From the NCBI GenBank assembly GCA_031316315.1, contig JADBEO010000037.1:1-39429 (forward strand): a stretch of DNA of 39,429 nt, read 5' to 3'. Positions 6,826-15,392 of this stretch are shown one piece after another; within the stretch, counting starts at the first letter, position 1; every line of letters starts with the position of its first letter. Made by a program: the position numbers and the translations under genes. The notes under the pieces are model-generated. The model had not been told where the DNA came from and did no database searches. It saw only the letters and a program-made list of their open reading frames with translations. The stretch is from Chelatococcus sambhunathii (GTDB lineage Bacteria > Pseudomonadota > Alphaproteobacteria > Rhizobiales > Methylopilaceae).

Positions 6826-9270
6826 ATGGCGAAATTTCCAACGCAGGCCGAGATCGTCATCATCGGCGGCGGCATCATCGGCGCGTCGACCGCCTATCAC
6901 CTCGCAAGGCTCGGAAAGACCGACGTCGTCCTGCTCGAACGGCACAAGCTGACCTCGGGCTCGACCTTCCACGCGGCCGGCCTCGTCGGCCAGCTGCGCT
7001 CCAACGCCAACATCACCCAGCTCCTCGGCGAGTCCGTAAAACTCTACCGGACGCTGGAGCAGGAGACCGGCCTCGCGACCGGCTGGAAGATGAACGGGGG
7101 CCTGCGCCTCGCCTGCACCGAGCAGCGCTGGATCGAGGTCAAGCGGCAGGCGACGACCGCGCGCTCCTTCGGCCTCGAGATGCATCTGCTGTCGCCGAAG
7201 GAGGCGCAGGATTTTTGGCCGCTGATGGACGTCTCGGACGTGATCGGCGCCGCCTTCCTGCCGACGGACGGACAGGCGAACCCCTCCGACATCACGGCTT
7301 CGCTCGCCAAGGGCGCGCGCAACGCGGGCGCTAAGATCTTCGAGGACACGGAGGTGACCGGCCTCGTCGTCCAGAACGGCCGGGTCGTCACCGTCGAGAC
7401 CTCGCGGGGGCCGATCGCCTGCGAGACCGTCGTCAACTGCGCGGGCCAGTGGGCGCGCGAGGTCGGCAAGATGGCGGGGGTGAACGTGCCGCTCGTCTCG
7501 GTCGAGCACCAGTACATGATCACCGAGCCGATCCCCGGCGTCACCTCGACGCTGCCGACGCTGCGCGATCCCGACCGGCTGACCTACTACAAGGAGGAGG
7601 TGGGCGGTCTCGTGATGGGGGGCTACGAGCCGAACCCGATCCCCTGGGCGGTCGACGGTTTTCCGAAGAACTTCGAGTTCCAGCTGCTCCAGTCGAACTT
7701 CGACCATTTCCAGCAGATCATGGAGCTCGCGCTCGGCCGTGTGCCAGCGCTCGAAACGGCGGGCGTGAAGGAGCTGATCAACGGGCCGGAAAGCTTCACG
7801 CCGGACGGCAACTTCATCCTCGGCCAGGCGCCGGAACTGACGGGCTTCTTCGTCGGGGCGGGCTTCAACGCCTTCGGCATCGCGTCGGGCGGCGGGGCGG
7901 GCAAGGCGCTGGCGGAGTGGGTCGCCGCCGGGCGCCCGCCTTACGACCTCTCGGCCGTCGACATCCTTCGCTTCGGCCGCAACCATCAGGACGTCGGCTG
8001 GGTGCGCGAGCGAACGCTCGAGGCCTATGGCAAGCACTACTCGATCGCCTGGCCGCACGAGGAACACGACAGCGGCCGGCCGCTGCGCCGCTCGCCGCTC
8101 TACGACCGGCTGAAGGCGCAAGGGGCCGTGTTCGGCGAGAAGCTCGGCTGGGAGCGCCCGAACTGGTTCGCTTCCGGGAGCGAGGAGGCCAGGGACCGCT
8201 ACACCTTCGGCCGCCCGAACTGGACCGACGCAGTCGCTCGCGAGCATCGCGCGACCCGGGAGTTCGTGACCGTCTTCGACCAGACGTCCTTCGCCAAGTT
8301 CCTGCTGACGGGCAAGGACGCCGAGGAGGCGCTGTCCTTCGTCAGCGCCGGCGACATGGCGCGGCCGGCCGGCTCGATCGTCTACGCGCCACTGCTCAAC
8401 CCGCGCGGCGGCGTCGAATGCGACGTCACCGCCTGCCGGCTGTCCGAAAACGTCTACTACCTGATCTCCGGCACCGGCGCCGCGACCCGGGACTTCGACT
8501 GGCTGCGGCGGAACCTGCCTTCAGGGCTGGACGCCCACCTGACAGACGTCACCTCGGCTTACGCGGTGCTCGCCCTCATGGGCCCGAACGCGCGCCGCGT
8601 TCTCGAAAAGATCACCGCCGACGACATCTCGAACGAGGCGTTTCCCTTCGGCGCCGTGCGCACGATCAATGTCGGCGGCGCCCCCGCCACGGCTCTGCGC
8701 ATGACCTTCGTCGGCGAGCTTGGGTGGGAGCTCCACATCCCGGTCGAGTTCGCGGCGACCGTCTACGAAGCCCTTATGGAGGCGGGCGCCGAGTTCGGGA
8801 TCGCCGACGCCGGCTACCGCGCGATCGAGACGCTGCGGCTCGAAAAGGCCTACTGGGCCTCCGGCTCCGACGTCGGCCCGGACCACACCCCGTTCGAGTC
8901 CGGGATCGGATGGGCGGTCAAGCTGGACAAAGCCATCCCCTTCATCGGTCGCGACGCGCTGCTCGCCCGGCGGGGCGAGCCGCTCCGAAAGCGTCTGGCG
9001 GGGTTTTCGGTCGACGATCCGGACGTCGTGCTGCTCGGCCGCGAGACGATCTATCGGAACGGCGAACGCGTCGGCTGGCTGAGCTCCGGCGGCTTTGGCC
9101 ATTCCATCGGCAAGCCGATCGGCTACGGTTACGTTCGGCGGCCCGAGGGGCTGGACGAGGACTTCGTGCTGTCGGGAGACTACGAACTCGACGTCGCGAC
9201 GGTCCGCGTTCCTGCCAAGGTTCACCTGGCGGCGCTCTACGACCCCGAAATGGAGCGGGTGCTGGCGTAG
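6826..9270 (+). CDS. FAD-dependent oxidoreductase with GcvT domain (dimethylglycine/sarcosine dehydrogenase-like)
   Basis: This 814-residue flavoenzyme has an N-terminal DAO-type FAD domain and a C-terminal aminomethyltransferase (GcvT) domain. The dinucleotide motif IIGGGIIGAS is at residues 12-21, followed by GSTFHAAGL, whose His49 matches the histidine that carries covalent FAD in dimethylglycine and sarcosine dehydrogenases. The GcvT half (about 430-800) includes the GELGWELHIP and RLEKAYWASGSDVGPDHTP segments. Family enzymes oxidatively N-demethylate dimethylglycine or sarcosine and pass the C1 unit to tetrahydrofolate. ATG 6826 has GGGGG 6 nt upstream; ATG 6820, two codons earlier, is possible. 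A betaine-type ABC importer follows, which fits catabolism of a methylated amine. The exact substrate among N-methyl glycines or amino alcohols is not decided. Confidence 0.88.
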   Translation: MAKFPTQAEIVIIGGGIIGASTAYHLARLGKTDVVLLERHKLTSGSTFHAAGLVGQLRSNANITQLLGESVKLYRTLEQETGLATGWKMNGGLRLACTEQRWIEVKRQATTARSFGLEMHLLSPKEAQDFWPLMDVSDVIGAAFLPTDGQANPSDITASLAKGARNAGAKIFEDTEVTGLVVQNGRVVTVETSRGPIACETVVNCAGQWAREVGKMAGVNVPLVSVEHQYMITEPIPGVTSTLPTLRDPDRLTYYKEEVGGLVMGGYEPNPIPWAVDGFPKNFEFQLLQSNFDHFQQIMELALGRVPALETAGVKELINGPESFTPDGNFILGQAPELTGFFVGAGFNAFGIASGGGAGKALAEWVAAGRPPYDLSAVDILRFGRNHQDVGWVRERTLEAYGKHYSIAWPHEEHDSGRPLRRSPLYDRLKAQGAVFGEKLGWERPNWFASGSEEARDRYTFGRPNWTDAVAREHRATREFVTVFDQTSFAKFLLTGKDAEEALSFVSAGDMARPAGSIVYAPLLNPRGGVECDVTACRLSENVYYLISGTGAATRDFDWLRRNLPSGLDAHLTDVTSAYAVLALMGPNARRVLEKITADDISNEAFPFGAVRTINVGGAPATALRMTFVGELGWELHIPVEFAATVYEALMEAGAEFGIADAGYRAIETLRLEKAYWASGSDVGPDHTPFESGIGWAVKLDKAIPFIGRDALLARRGEPLRKRLAGFSVDDPDVVLLGRETIYRNGERVGWLSSGGFGHSIGKPIGYGYVRRPEGLDEDFVLSGDYELDVATVRVPAKVHLAALYDPEMERVLA

Positions 9271-9345
9271 GGGCGGCAGTCGCGCGCAACCGGGCGAGGA
9301 CCACGATCTGCCTCGTCAATGAGCAGTGAACGCCACAAAAAAGCA

Positions 9346-9359
9346 CGAGAATATCCTCG
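9346..9359. promoter_or_regulatory. Near-palindrome in the promoter region of the betaine-type SBP gene
   Basis: The 165-nt gap at 9271-9435 is AT-rich compared with its surroundings and likely carries a promoter for the transporter genes. CGAGAATATCCTCG is a 14-bp palindrome with one mismatched pair. It is a candidate operator about 75 nt upstream of the start codon. It does not resemble the repeat upstream of the flavoenzyme gene. Confidence 0.3.
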
Positions 9360-9435
9360 CAAAGCAATATAGAACCAACATCGGCGTGGAGTTTCGGTTC
9401 AGCGCGGGCAGCGTCCCGCATTCCGGGAGGAAGCA

Positions 9436-10398
9436 ATGCGGACGGCTCTCTCAAGTCTCGCGATCGCATGCGCCTGCAGCATTCTCGCTTTGACCGCGCC
9501 GTCCGGCCCGGCGCGCGCGGCGCCGGAGTCCAAGGACCCGATCAAGATCACGCTGAACGACTGGACCGGCGAGCTGATCAGCGCCCACATCGTCGGCGAG
9601 ATCCTCAAAAAGGCCGGCTACAATGTCGAATACGTCCCGGCCGACTACCTCGCCCAGTTCGCAGGCATGGGCACCGGCGACCTGACCTTCGCGCCCGAAG
9701 TCTGGGCGACCACCGCCCAGGAGGCGCTGGACGCCGCGGTCGCGACCGGCAATGTCGAGGACCTCGGCGGCTCGGGCATGCAGGCCCGCGAGGACTGGTG
9801 GTACCCGGAGTACATGAAGGAGAAGTGCCCCGGGCTTCCCAACTGGGAGGCGCTGAAAAAGTGCGGCGAGGCGTTCTCGACGCCCGAGACGGCGCCGAAG
9901 GGCCGCTATCTCGGCGGCCCGGTGACCTGGGGCGGCTATGACGAGGAGCGCATCCAGGCGCTCGATCTGCCCTTCGAGGTCGTCCACGCCGGCACGGACG
10001 CCGCGATGTTCGCCGAGCTCAAGAGCGCCTACGAGCGCAAGGCCCCGATCATCCTGTGGATCTACGTGCCGCACTGGGCGCCCATCAAGTACAAGGGCGA
10101 GTTCGTCGAGTTTCCGAAGTTCGAGAAGGCCTGCTACGAGGATCCCGCCTGGGGCTCGAACAAGGACGCCAAATACGATTGCGCGAAGCCCCGCGGCGAC
10201 ATCTTCAAGGCGGCGTGGTCCGGCATGAAGAAGAAGTGGCCGGGCGCGTACGAGATCGTGAAGGCCTACAAGAACGACAACAAGACGATCGGCGAGCTCG
10301 CCGCTAAGGTCGACATCGACGGACAGAAGGTCGAGGACGTCGCGGCCGAATGGGTGAACAGCAACGAGGCGATCTGGAGGCCCTGGGTCAAGCAGTGA
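9436..10398 (+). CDS. Glycine betaine/choline-type ABC transporter substrate-binding protein (OpuAC/ProX-like)
   Basis: This 320-residue periplasmic protein has a signal peptide (cleavage likely after ARA, about residues 26-28). The mature part starts with KITLNDWTGELISAHIVGEIL, typical of OpuAC-type binding proteins, and is rich in Trp/Tyr (EDWWYPEY, ILWIYVPHW, AIWRPW). Such aromatic residues build the cation-pi cage for quaternary ammonium ligands. Several Cys residues in the second half may form disulphides. A strong GGGAGGAA ribosome-binding site precedes ATG 9436. The ATPase and permease genes follow after a 49-nt gap. The neighbouring dimethylglycine-dehydrogenase-like and choline-kinase-like genes support a choline-, betaine- or related-amine ligand; the exact ligand cannot be read from sequence. 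Confidence 0.88.
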   Translation: MRTALSSLAIACACSILALTAPSGPARAAPESKDPIKITLNDWTGELISAHIVGEILKKAGYNVEYVPADYLAQFAGMGTGDLTFAPEVWATTAQEALDAAVATGNVEDLGGSGMQAREDWWYPEYMKEKCPGLPNWEALKKCGEAFSTPETAPKGRYLGGPVTWGGYDEERIQALDLPFEVVHAGTDAAMFAELKSAYERKAPIILWIYVPHWAPIKYKGEFVEFPKFEKACYEDPAWGSNKDAKYDCAKPRGDIFKAAWSGMKKKWPGAYEIVKAYKNDNKTIGELAAKVDIDGQKVEDVAAEWVNSNEAIWRPWVKQ

Positions 10399-10447
10399 TC
10401 CGGCGGAGACGATCCGCGATCCGGCCCGCTCGGGAGCGCTTCACGAG

Positions 10448-11476
10448 ATGAGCGGGCCGGTCCTCGCCTGCAGGGGCGTCGCCAAGCTCTACGGCTCCGG
10501 TCTCGCCCGCTTTGTGAAGAACGGCCGCCTCTCGGCCGATCCGGAACGCCTCGCCGCCGACGGCGTGACCGCCGCCGTGCGCGACGTCGACCTCGAGATC
10601 TTCCGCGGCGAGACCTTCGTCATCATGGGGCTGTCGGGCTCCGGCAAGTCGACGCTGGTGCGGTGCCTGTCCGGCCTGATCGAACCGACCGCCGGCGAGG
10701 TGCTGTTCGAGGGCCGGGACCTCTCCAAGATCAGCGAGCGCGAGCTGATCCAGATCCGCCGGCTGCAGATGGGCATGGTGTTCCAGAACTTCGCCCTGCT
10801 GCCGCATCTCACCGTCCTCGGCAACGTCGCCTTCCCGCTCGGTATCCAGGGGCGTCCGAAGGCCGAGCGGGACAAGCGGGCGCGCGAGATGATCGCGCTG
10901 GTCGGCCTCGGCGGCCGGGAGGGGCGTTTTCCGCGCGAGCTCTCCGGCGGCCAGCAGCAGCGCGTCGGCATCGCCCGCTCGCTCGCCGTCGGGCCGGACG
11001 TCTGGTTCCTCGACGAGCCGTTCTCGGCGCTCGATCCTCTGATCCGGCGCGAGATGCAGGACGAGGTGCTGCGGCTGCAGGGGATGCTGAAGAAGACGAT
11101 CGTCTTCATCACCCACGACTTCGACGAGGCGGTGCGGCTCGCCGACCGCGTCGCCATCATGAAGGACGGCCGCATCGAGCAGATCGGGACAGCCGAGGAG
11201 CTCGTGCTCGCGCCGGCGACCGACTACGTCCGCTCCTTCACCCGCGAGGCGCCGCGGGCCAAAATCCTAACCGCCCGCTCGGTGATGCGCCCCGCCGACG
11301 GGGAGGACTTTGCGGGCCATGTGCCGGCCGGGGCGCGGATCGCCGCCTTCGCGCATGACGTCGAGGCCTCGCAAAAGCCCTTTGCGGTGGTCGAGGACGA
11401 CAAGGTCATCGGCGCGATCGACCGCCTCGCGATGATCGACGTGCTCGTCGGCCGCGAGCTGAAGGCGGCCCGGTGA
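10448..11476 (+). CDS. proV: Glycine betaine-type ABC transporter ATPase (ProV/OpuAA-like)
   Basis: This 342-residue ATPase belongs to the quaternary-amine uptake family. Walker A GLSGSGKST is at 61-69, Q-loop VFQNFALLPH at about 111-120, signature LSGGQ at 165-169 and Walker B VWFLDEP at 185-191. The preserved MGLSGSGKSTLVRCLSGLIEPT segment is diagnostic of ProV/OpuAA. The C-terminal part (about 275-342) looks like a reduced CBS-type region (FAVVEDDKVIGAIDRLAMIDVL). It is preceded by the SBP gene and overlaps the permease start by 4 nt. Osmoprotectant uptake is the textbook role for ProV, but the local catabolic genes point to nutrient uptake here. Confidence 0.9.
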   Translation: MSGPVLACRGVAKLYGSGLARFVKNGRLSADPERLAADGVTAAVRDVDLEIFRGETFVIMGLSGSGKSTLVRCLSGLIEPTAGEVLFEGRDLSKISERELIQIRRLQMGMVFQNFALLPHLTVLGNVAFPLGIQGRPKAERDKRAREMIALVGLGGREGRFPRELSGGQQQRVGIARSLAVGPDVWFLDEPFSALDPLIRREMQDEVLRLQGMLKKTIVFITHDFDEAVRLADRVAIMKDGRIEQIGTAEELVLAPATDYVRSFTREAPRAKILTARSVMRPADGEDFAGHVPAGARIAAFAHDVEASQKPFAVVEDDKVIGAIDRLAMIDVLVGRELKAAR

Positions 11477-13479
11477 GCATCGCGGCGGCGGAACCGGCTG
11501 CGCCGGCGAGGTCGATCGATCCCGCTCACGTCTTCTGGATCCTCGCCGCGATCGTCACCGCGGCCATCGTCATGCTGCCGGCGGAGGCGCTGCCGGCCTG
11601 GGCCAGGAAATACCCGGCGGCGTGGCAGCTGCCCTTCGCGGCCTGGATCTCGAGCTTCACCAAGTGGCTGATGGACAGCGCCAGCTTCGGCCTGTTCACC
11701 GTGCGCGACCTGACACGCGCGATCTCCTGGCTGCTCGACCAGCCGCTGTCGCTCGCCAGGGCCGTGTTCGCGACCGGCTTCGTGCGCGGGCAGGGCTCGG
11801 ACGCCGTCACGGTGTTCCCGGCGATTCCGTGGTTTTCAATGGTGATCGCCGCGACCGCGGCCGGATACGCCGTCGGCGGCCGGCGGCTCGCGCTCGGGAT
11901 GGCGGCCGGGCTGCTCTATCTCGCCGTCTTCGGCCAGTGGACGAGCGCGATGGTGACGCTCGCCTCGGTGCTGGTCTCGTCCGTGCTCGGCTCGATCGGC
12001 GGGCTCCTCATCGGCCTCGCCTGCGTCCGCTGGCGCTGGCTGGAGCGCGCGGCAGCGCCGTTCCTCGACATCGCGCAGACCATGCCGGTCTTCGCCTATC
12101 TGCTGCCGATGCTGATCCTGTTCGGCTTCGGGCCGGTCTCGGCAATGGTCGCGACCGTGATCTACGCGCTGCCGCCGATGGTGCGCGTCACGATCCTCGC
12201 CATCCGGGCGGTGCCGGAGGAGATCGAGGCGCTCGGCCGGATGACCGGCTGCACGCGCCGCCAGATCACCTGGAAGATGCTCGTGCCGACGGCCCTGCCG
12301 GCGCTGATGGTCGGCGTCAACCAGGTCATCATGCTCTCGCTCAACGTCGTCATCATCGCCTCGATGATCGGCGCCGGCGGCCTCGGCTGGGACGTGCTGA
12401 CGGCGCTGAGGTCGCTCAACATCGGCAAGGGGCTGGAGGCCGGGATCGCGATCACCGTGCTCGCGATCCTGCTCGATCGCTTCGCTCAGGCGCTCGCATT
12501 GCGCGCCGGAGCAGTCGAGGCCGAAGACGCGGCGCGCCGGCGGAAGGCGTTCGTCTCCAGCGCGCTGGCGATCGCCGTGGCGTTCTGGCTCTTGACCGCG
12601 CTTTTTCCTGCAATCGCGCCCTATCCCGAGGCGTGGAAGCTCTCGACGGCGCCCTACTGGGGACAGTTCGTCAGCTGGATCAACGTCACCTTCTTCTCGA
12701 CGCTCGAGGCGATCCGGACCGCCGTGCTGCTGAACATCCTCGTGCCGGTGAAGCGCTTCATGCTGGCGCTGCCCTGGCCGTGGGTGGTGTTCCTCGTGAC
12801 CGCGATCGGCTTCCGCCTCGGCGGCTGGCGGCTCGCGCTGACGGTCGGACTAATGGCGGCGTTCCCGGCGCTCGTCGGCCTTTGGCCCGCGACCATGATC
12901 ACGGTCTACCTCTGCGGCGTCGCCGTGGTGATCGCGGCGCTGATCGGCGTGTCGATCGGGATCGTCGCCGCGGGGCGGCCGAGGCTCTGGAGGACGGTGG
13001 AGATCGTGATCGACACGCTGCAGACCCTGCCGACCTTCGTGTATCTCATACCGATCGTCATGCTGTTCCGCGTCGGCGACTTCACGGCGCTGATCGCGAT
13101 CGTGCTCTACGCGGTCGCTCCGGCGATCCGCTACACTGCGCACGGCGTCTCGCGCATCGCGCCCGAGTTGATCGAGGCGGGCGTCATGACCGGCTGCACG
13201 CGTCGCCAAATCCTGACGCGCATCCGCCTGCCGCTGGCGACGCCGGAAATCCTGCTCGGGATCAACCAGACGATTTTGCTCGCGCTCTCGATGCTCGTGA
13301 TCACGGCGCTGGTCGGCACGCGCGATCTTGGCCAGGAGACCTATTCGGCGCTCGCCAAGGCCGACGTCGGGCGCGGGGTGGTCGCAGGGATCGCGGTCGC
13401 CTTCATCGGCATGATCGCCGACCGGCTGGTATCGGCCGCGGCGGCGGGGATGAAGGCCCGGCGGGGTCCGCCGCAATGA
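11473..13479 (+). CDS. Tandem-fused betaine-type ABC permease (two ProW-like units in one chain)
   Basis: This 668-residue membrane protein contains two ProW/OpuAB-type permease units. Unit 1 (about residues 130-340) has FLDIAQTMPVFAYLLP and the EAA-loop motif MTGCTRRQI (257-265). Unit 2 (about 460-660) has VIDTLQTLPTFVYLIP and MTGCTRRQI (572-580), 315 residues apart. The repeated motif is also nearly identical at DNA level. Each unit is preceded by a Trp-rich amphipathic stretch and hydrophobic segments. A single chain could thus supply both halves of the channel. GTG 11473 overlaps the ATPase stop (GTGA). ProW normally works as a homodimer of single-unit chains, so this is an atypical architecture, although tandem forms are known in alphaproteobacteria. 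Confidence 0.9.
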   Translation: MSIAAAEPAAPARSIDPAHVFWILAAIVTAAIVMLPAEALPAWARKYPAAWQLPFAAWISSFTKWLMDSASFGLFTVRDLTRAISWLLDQPLSLARAVFATGFVRGQGSDAVTVFPAIPWFSMVIAATAAGYAVGGRRLALGMAAGLLYLAVFGQWTSAMVTLASVLVSSVLGSIGGLLIGLACVRWRWLERAAAPFLDIAQTMPVFAYLLPMLILFGFGPVSAMVATVIYALPPMVRVTILAIRAVPEEIEALGRMTGCTRRQITWKMLVPTALPALMVGVNQVIMLSLNVVIIASMIGAGGLGWDVLTALRSLNIGKGLEAGIAITVLAILLDRFAQALALRAGAVEAEDAARRRKAFVSSALAIAVAFWLLTALFPAIAPYPEAWKLSTAPYWGQFVSWINVTFFSTLEAIRTAVLLNILVPVKRFMLALPWPWVVFLVTAIGFRLGGWRLALTVGLMAAFPALVGLWPATMITVYLCGVAVVIAALIGVSIGIVAAGRPRLWRTVEIVIDTLQTLPTFVYLIPIVMLFRVGDFTALIAIVLYAVAPAIRYTAHGVSRIAPELIEAGVMTGCTRRQILTRIRLPLATPEILLGINQTILLALSMLVITALVGTRDLGQETYSALAKADVGRGVVAGIAVAFIGMIADRLVSAAAAGMKARRGPPQ

Positions 13480-14351
13480 GCCACGCGATCGACCGAATCC
13501 GGGGCCTCGCCTTCTGGTCGGGGAAGGTCGATCCGCAGCCGCTCGCCGGCGGCATCACCAACAGCAACTTCCTCGTCGAGGACGGCCCGCGAAAGTACGT
13601 GGTGCGGCTCGGCGAGGACATCCCGGTCCACAACGTGATGCGCTTCAACGAGCGCGCCGCCGCCATGGCGGCGCAGGCGGCGGGCGTCTCGCCGGCGCTC
13701 CGCCATTTCGAGCCGGGGCTGATCGTCATCGACTTCATCGAGGGCAGGACATTCGGCGAGGCGGACGTGCGCGCCGATCTCGACCGCGTCGTCGAGCTCG
13801 TCGCCCGCGCCCATCGCGAGGTGACGAAACATCTCGCCGGCCCAGCGCTCGGCTTCTGGACGTTCCACATCCTGCGCAACTATCTGCACGCGCTGGAGCG
13901 TCACGGCCATCGCCTCGCGAGCGACCTTCCGCGCCTGTCCGACGTCGCCGAGCGGCTGGAGGCGGAGCTCGGCCCGACCGATATCGTATTCGCGCACAAT
14001 GATCTTTTGCCGGGAAACTTTCTGGACGACGGCCGCCGGCTCTGGCTGATCGACTGGGATTACGCCGGCTTCAACACGCCGCTGTTCGATCTCGGCGGGC
14101 TCGCCTCGAACAACTCCTTCGACGCCGACGAGCGCGACCGCATGCTGGCGGCCTATTTCGGCGCGCCTCCGGACGATCGCCTGCGGCGCAGGCTGCAGGC
14201 CATGATCGTCGCCTCGCTGCTGCGCGAGAGCCTCTGGAGCATGGTCTCGGAGGTCGAGTCGAAGATTGACTTCGACTACCGCGCCTACACCGCCGAGAAC
14301 CTCGACCGCTTCGAGCGCGCGCTCGCCGAATTCGACGCCGCCGGGGCCTGA
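13476..14351 (+). CDS. Choline/ethanolamine kinase-like phosphotransferase (LicA/APH fold)
   Basis: This 291-residue cytoplasmic kinase has the APH/choline kinase fold. The N-terminal GGITNSNF (25-32) matches the LicA-type nucleotide-binding loop, HNDLLPGN (174-181) is the Brenner catalytic motif with the catalytic Asp, and IDWDYAG (192-198) supplies the metal-binding Asp. Enzymes of this family phosphorylate choline, ethanolamine or similar amino alcohols using ATP. The ATG overlaps the permease stop codon (ATGA), so it is translationally coupled to the transporter and probably acts on the imported solute or a product of it. Such a phosphorylated product would be a plausible signal for the DeoR regulator. 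Methylthioribose kinase-like or other APH activities are less likely alternatives. Confidence 0.85.
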   Translation: MSHAIDRIRGLAFWSGKVDPQPLAGGITNSNFLVEDGPRKYVVRLGEDIPVHNVMRFNERAAAMAAQAAGVSPALRHFEPGLIVIDFIEGRTFGEADVRADLDRVVELVARAHREVTKHLAGPALGFWTFHILRNYLHALERHGHRLASDLPRLSDVAERLEAELGPTDIVFAHNDLLPGNFLDDGRRLWLIDWDYAGFNTPLFDLGGLASNNSFDADERDRMLAAYFGAPPDDRLRRRLQAMIVASLLRESLWSMVSEVESKIDFDYRAYTAENLDRFERALAEFDAAGA

Positions 14352-14356
14352 CTTTC

Positions 14357-14368
14357 CGGAGCGCTCCG
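14357..14368. promoter_or_regulatory. 12-bp palindrome between kinase and aldo/keto reductase genes
   Basis: CGGAGCGCTCCG is a perfect palindrome a few bases after the kinase stop codon and about 65 nt before the aldo/keto reductase start. It has no loop and no U-run, so it is not a standard terminator. It may be an operator or a chance GC-rich palindrome. Confidence 0.2.
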
Positions 14369-14432
14369 ACATATGGGCTCTCGCGAGCCTGCGACGACGC
14401 GCGGGCGACGGTCGCAACAGGAGAGCTCGTTC

Positions 14433-15272
14433 ATGCGCATGACAGCCTTCGGCGCCGGCGGACCGCAGGTCGCGGCGATCGGCCAGGGGACGTGGCGGCT
14501 CGACGACGCCTCGCGCGCCGGCGCGATCGAGGCGCTGCGGAAGGGCCTCGACGCCGGCATGACGCATGTCGACACCGCGGAGATGTATGGCGAAGCCGAG
14601 CCGCTCGTCGCGGAGGCGCTGGGCGCGCGCCGCAACGAGACTTTTCTGGTCTCCAAGGTGCTGCCGCAGAACGCCGGCAAGGCCCGGACGATCGCCGCCT
14701 GCGAGCGCAGCCTGAAGCGCCTGAAGACGGACAGGCTGGACTGCTATTTGCTGCACTGGCGCGGCTCGGTCCCGCTGGCGGAGACGATCGAGGCCTTCGA
14801 GACGCTGGTCGCGGACGGCAAGATCCTGTCCTGGGGCGTCAGCAACTTCGACGTCCGTGATCTCGAGGAGGCGGTCGCGATCGCAGGCGAGGGCCGGATC
14901 GCCTGCAACCAGGTGCTCTATCATCTCGAGGAGCGCGCCATCGAACACGGCGTGCTGCCATGGTGCGAGAAGCACGGCGTCGCCGTCGTGGCCTACAGCC
15001 CCTTCGGCAGCGGCGACTTTCCAAATTCTTCGTCGCAGGCGGGCGCGGCGCTGGCCGCGGTCGCGGCCGAGATCGGCGCCTCGGCCCGGCAGGTCGCGCT
15101 CGCCTTCCTCACACGGCGACCCTCTGTGCTGGCCATCCCGAAAGCCTCGCGCGTCGCACATGCGCTCGACAACGCCGGCGCGGGAGACCTCGAACTCTCG
15201 CCCGAACAGATCGCGCGCATCGACGCGGCCTTTCCGCTCGGCCCGAAGCCCCGCTACCTGCCGATGATCTGA
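14433..15272 (+). CDS. Aldo/keto reductase
   Basis: This 279-residue NAD(P)H-dependent oxidoreductase has an AKR barrel. The catalytic tetrad is visible: Asp47 and Tyr52 (DTAEMYG), Lys75 (LVSKV) and His108 (YLLHW). LKTDRLDCYLLHW and the WGVSNF segment are characteristic. It most resembles bacterial AKRs that reduce small aldehydes or 2,5-diketogluconate-type carbonyls. ATG 14433 is chosen because an AGGAGA ribosome-binding site lies 8 nt upstream; an ATG at 14373 lacks one. It is the last gene of the plus-strand block and is followed by the palindromic repeat. A role in handling an aldehyde generated by amine or amino-alcohol catabolism is plausible but unproven. Confidence 0.88.
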   Translation: MRMTAFGAGGPQVAAIGQGTWRLDDASRAGAIEALRKGLDAGMTHVDTAEMYGEAEPLVAEALGARRNETFLVSKVLPQNAGKARTIAACERSLKRLKTDRLDCYLLHWRGSVPLAETIEAFETLVADGKILSWGVSNFDVRDLEEAVAIAGEGRIACNQVLYHLEERAIEHGVLPWCEKHGVAVVAYSPFGSGDFPNSSSQAGAALAAVAAEIGASARQVALAFLTRRPSVLAIPKASRVAHALDNAGAGDLELSPEQIARIDAAFPLGPKPRYLPMI

Positions 15273-15295
15273 CCGTTGATCTTGCTTGGATCGTC

Positions 15296-15370
15296 ACCCC
15301 CGGGCTTGACCCGGGGGTCCATCGGCGCGGACGCGCCGGCATGATGGATGCCCGGATCAAGTCCGGGCAT
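15296..15370. repeat. Paired palindromic intergenic repeat (two hairpins)
   Basis: Two perfect hairpins lie in the 120-nt gap between convergent genes. Hairpin 1 (15296-15318) has 9-bp arms ACCCCCGGG/CCCGGGGGT around the loop CTTGA. Hairpin 2 (15348-15370) has 9-bp arms ATGCCCGGA/TCCGGGCAT around the loop TCAAG. The loops are reverse complements of each other, so the two units are inverted copies of a related element. Elements of this type are dispersed between genes in many Hyphomicrobiales genomes. The position between two converging stop codons also suits a bidirectional transcription terminator, though there are no U-runs. Confidence 0.75.
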
Positions 15371-15392
15371 GACCGAGGCGGGGCGGATCGGA

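Noticed and set aside
5761..8247. 828-codon open frame on the minus strand
   Set aside because: It lies antisense to the DeoR and flavoenzyme genes, has Arg/Ala/Asp-rich low-complexity sequence and no recognisable domain. It is a high-GC shadow frame.
13341..15161. 606-codon open frame on the minus strand
   Set aside because: It is antisense to the kinase and aldo/keto reductase genes, both of which have intact motifs; no family is recognisable.
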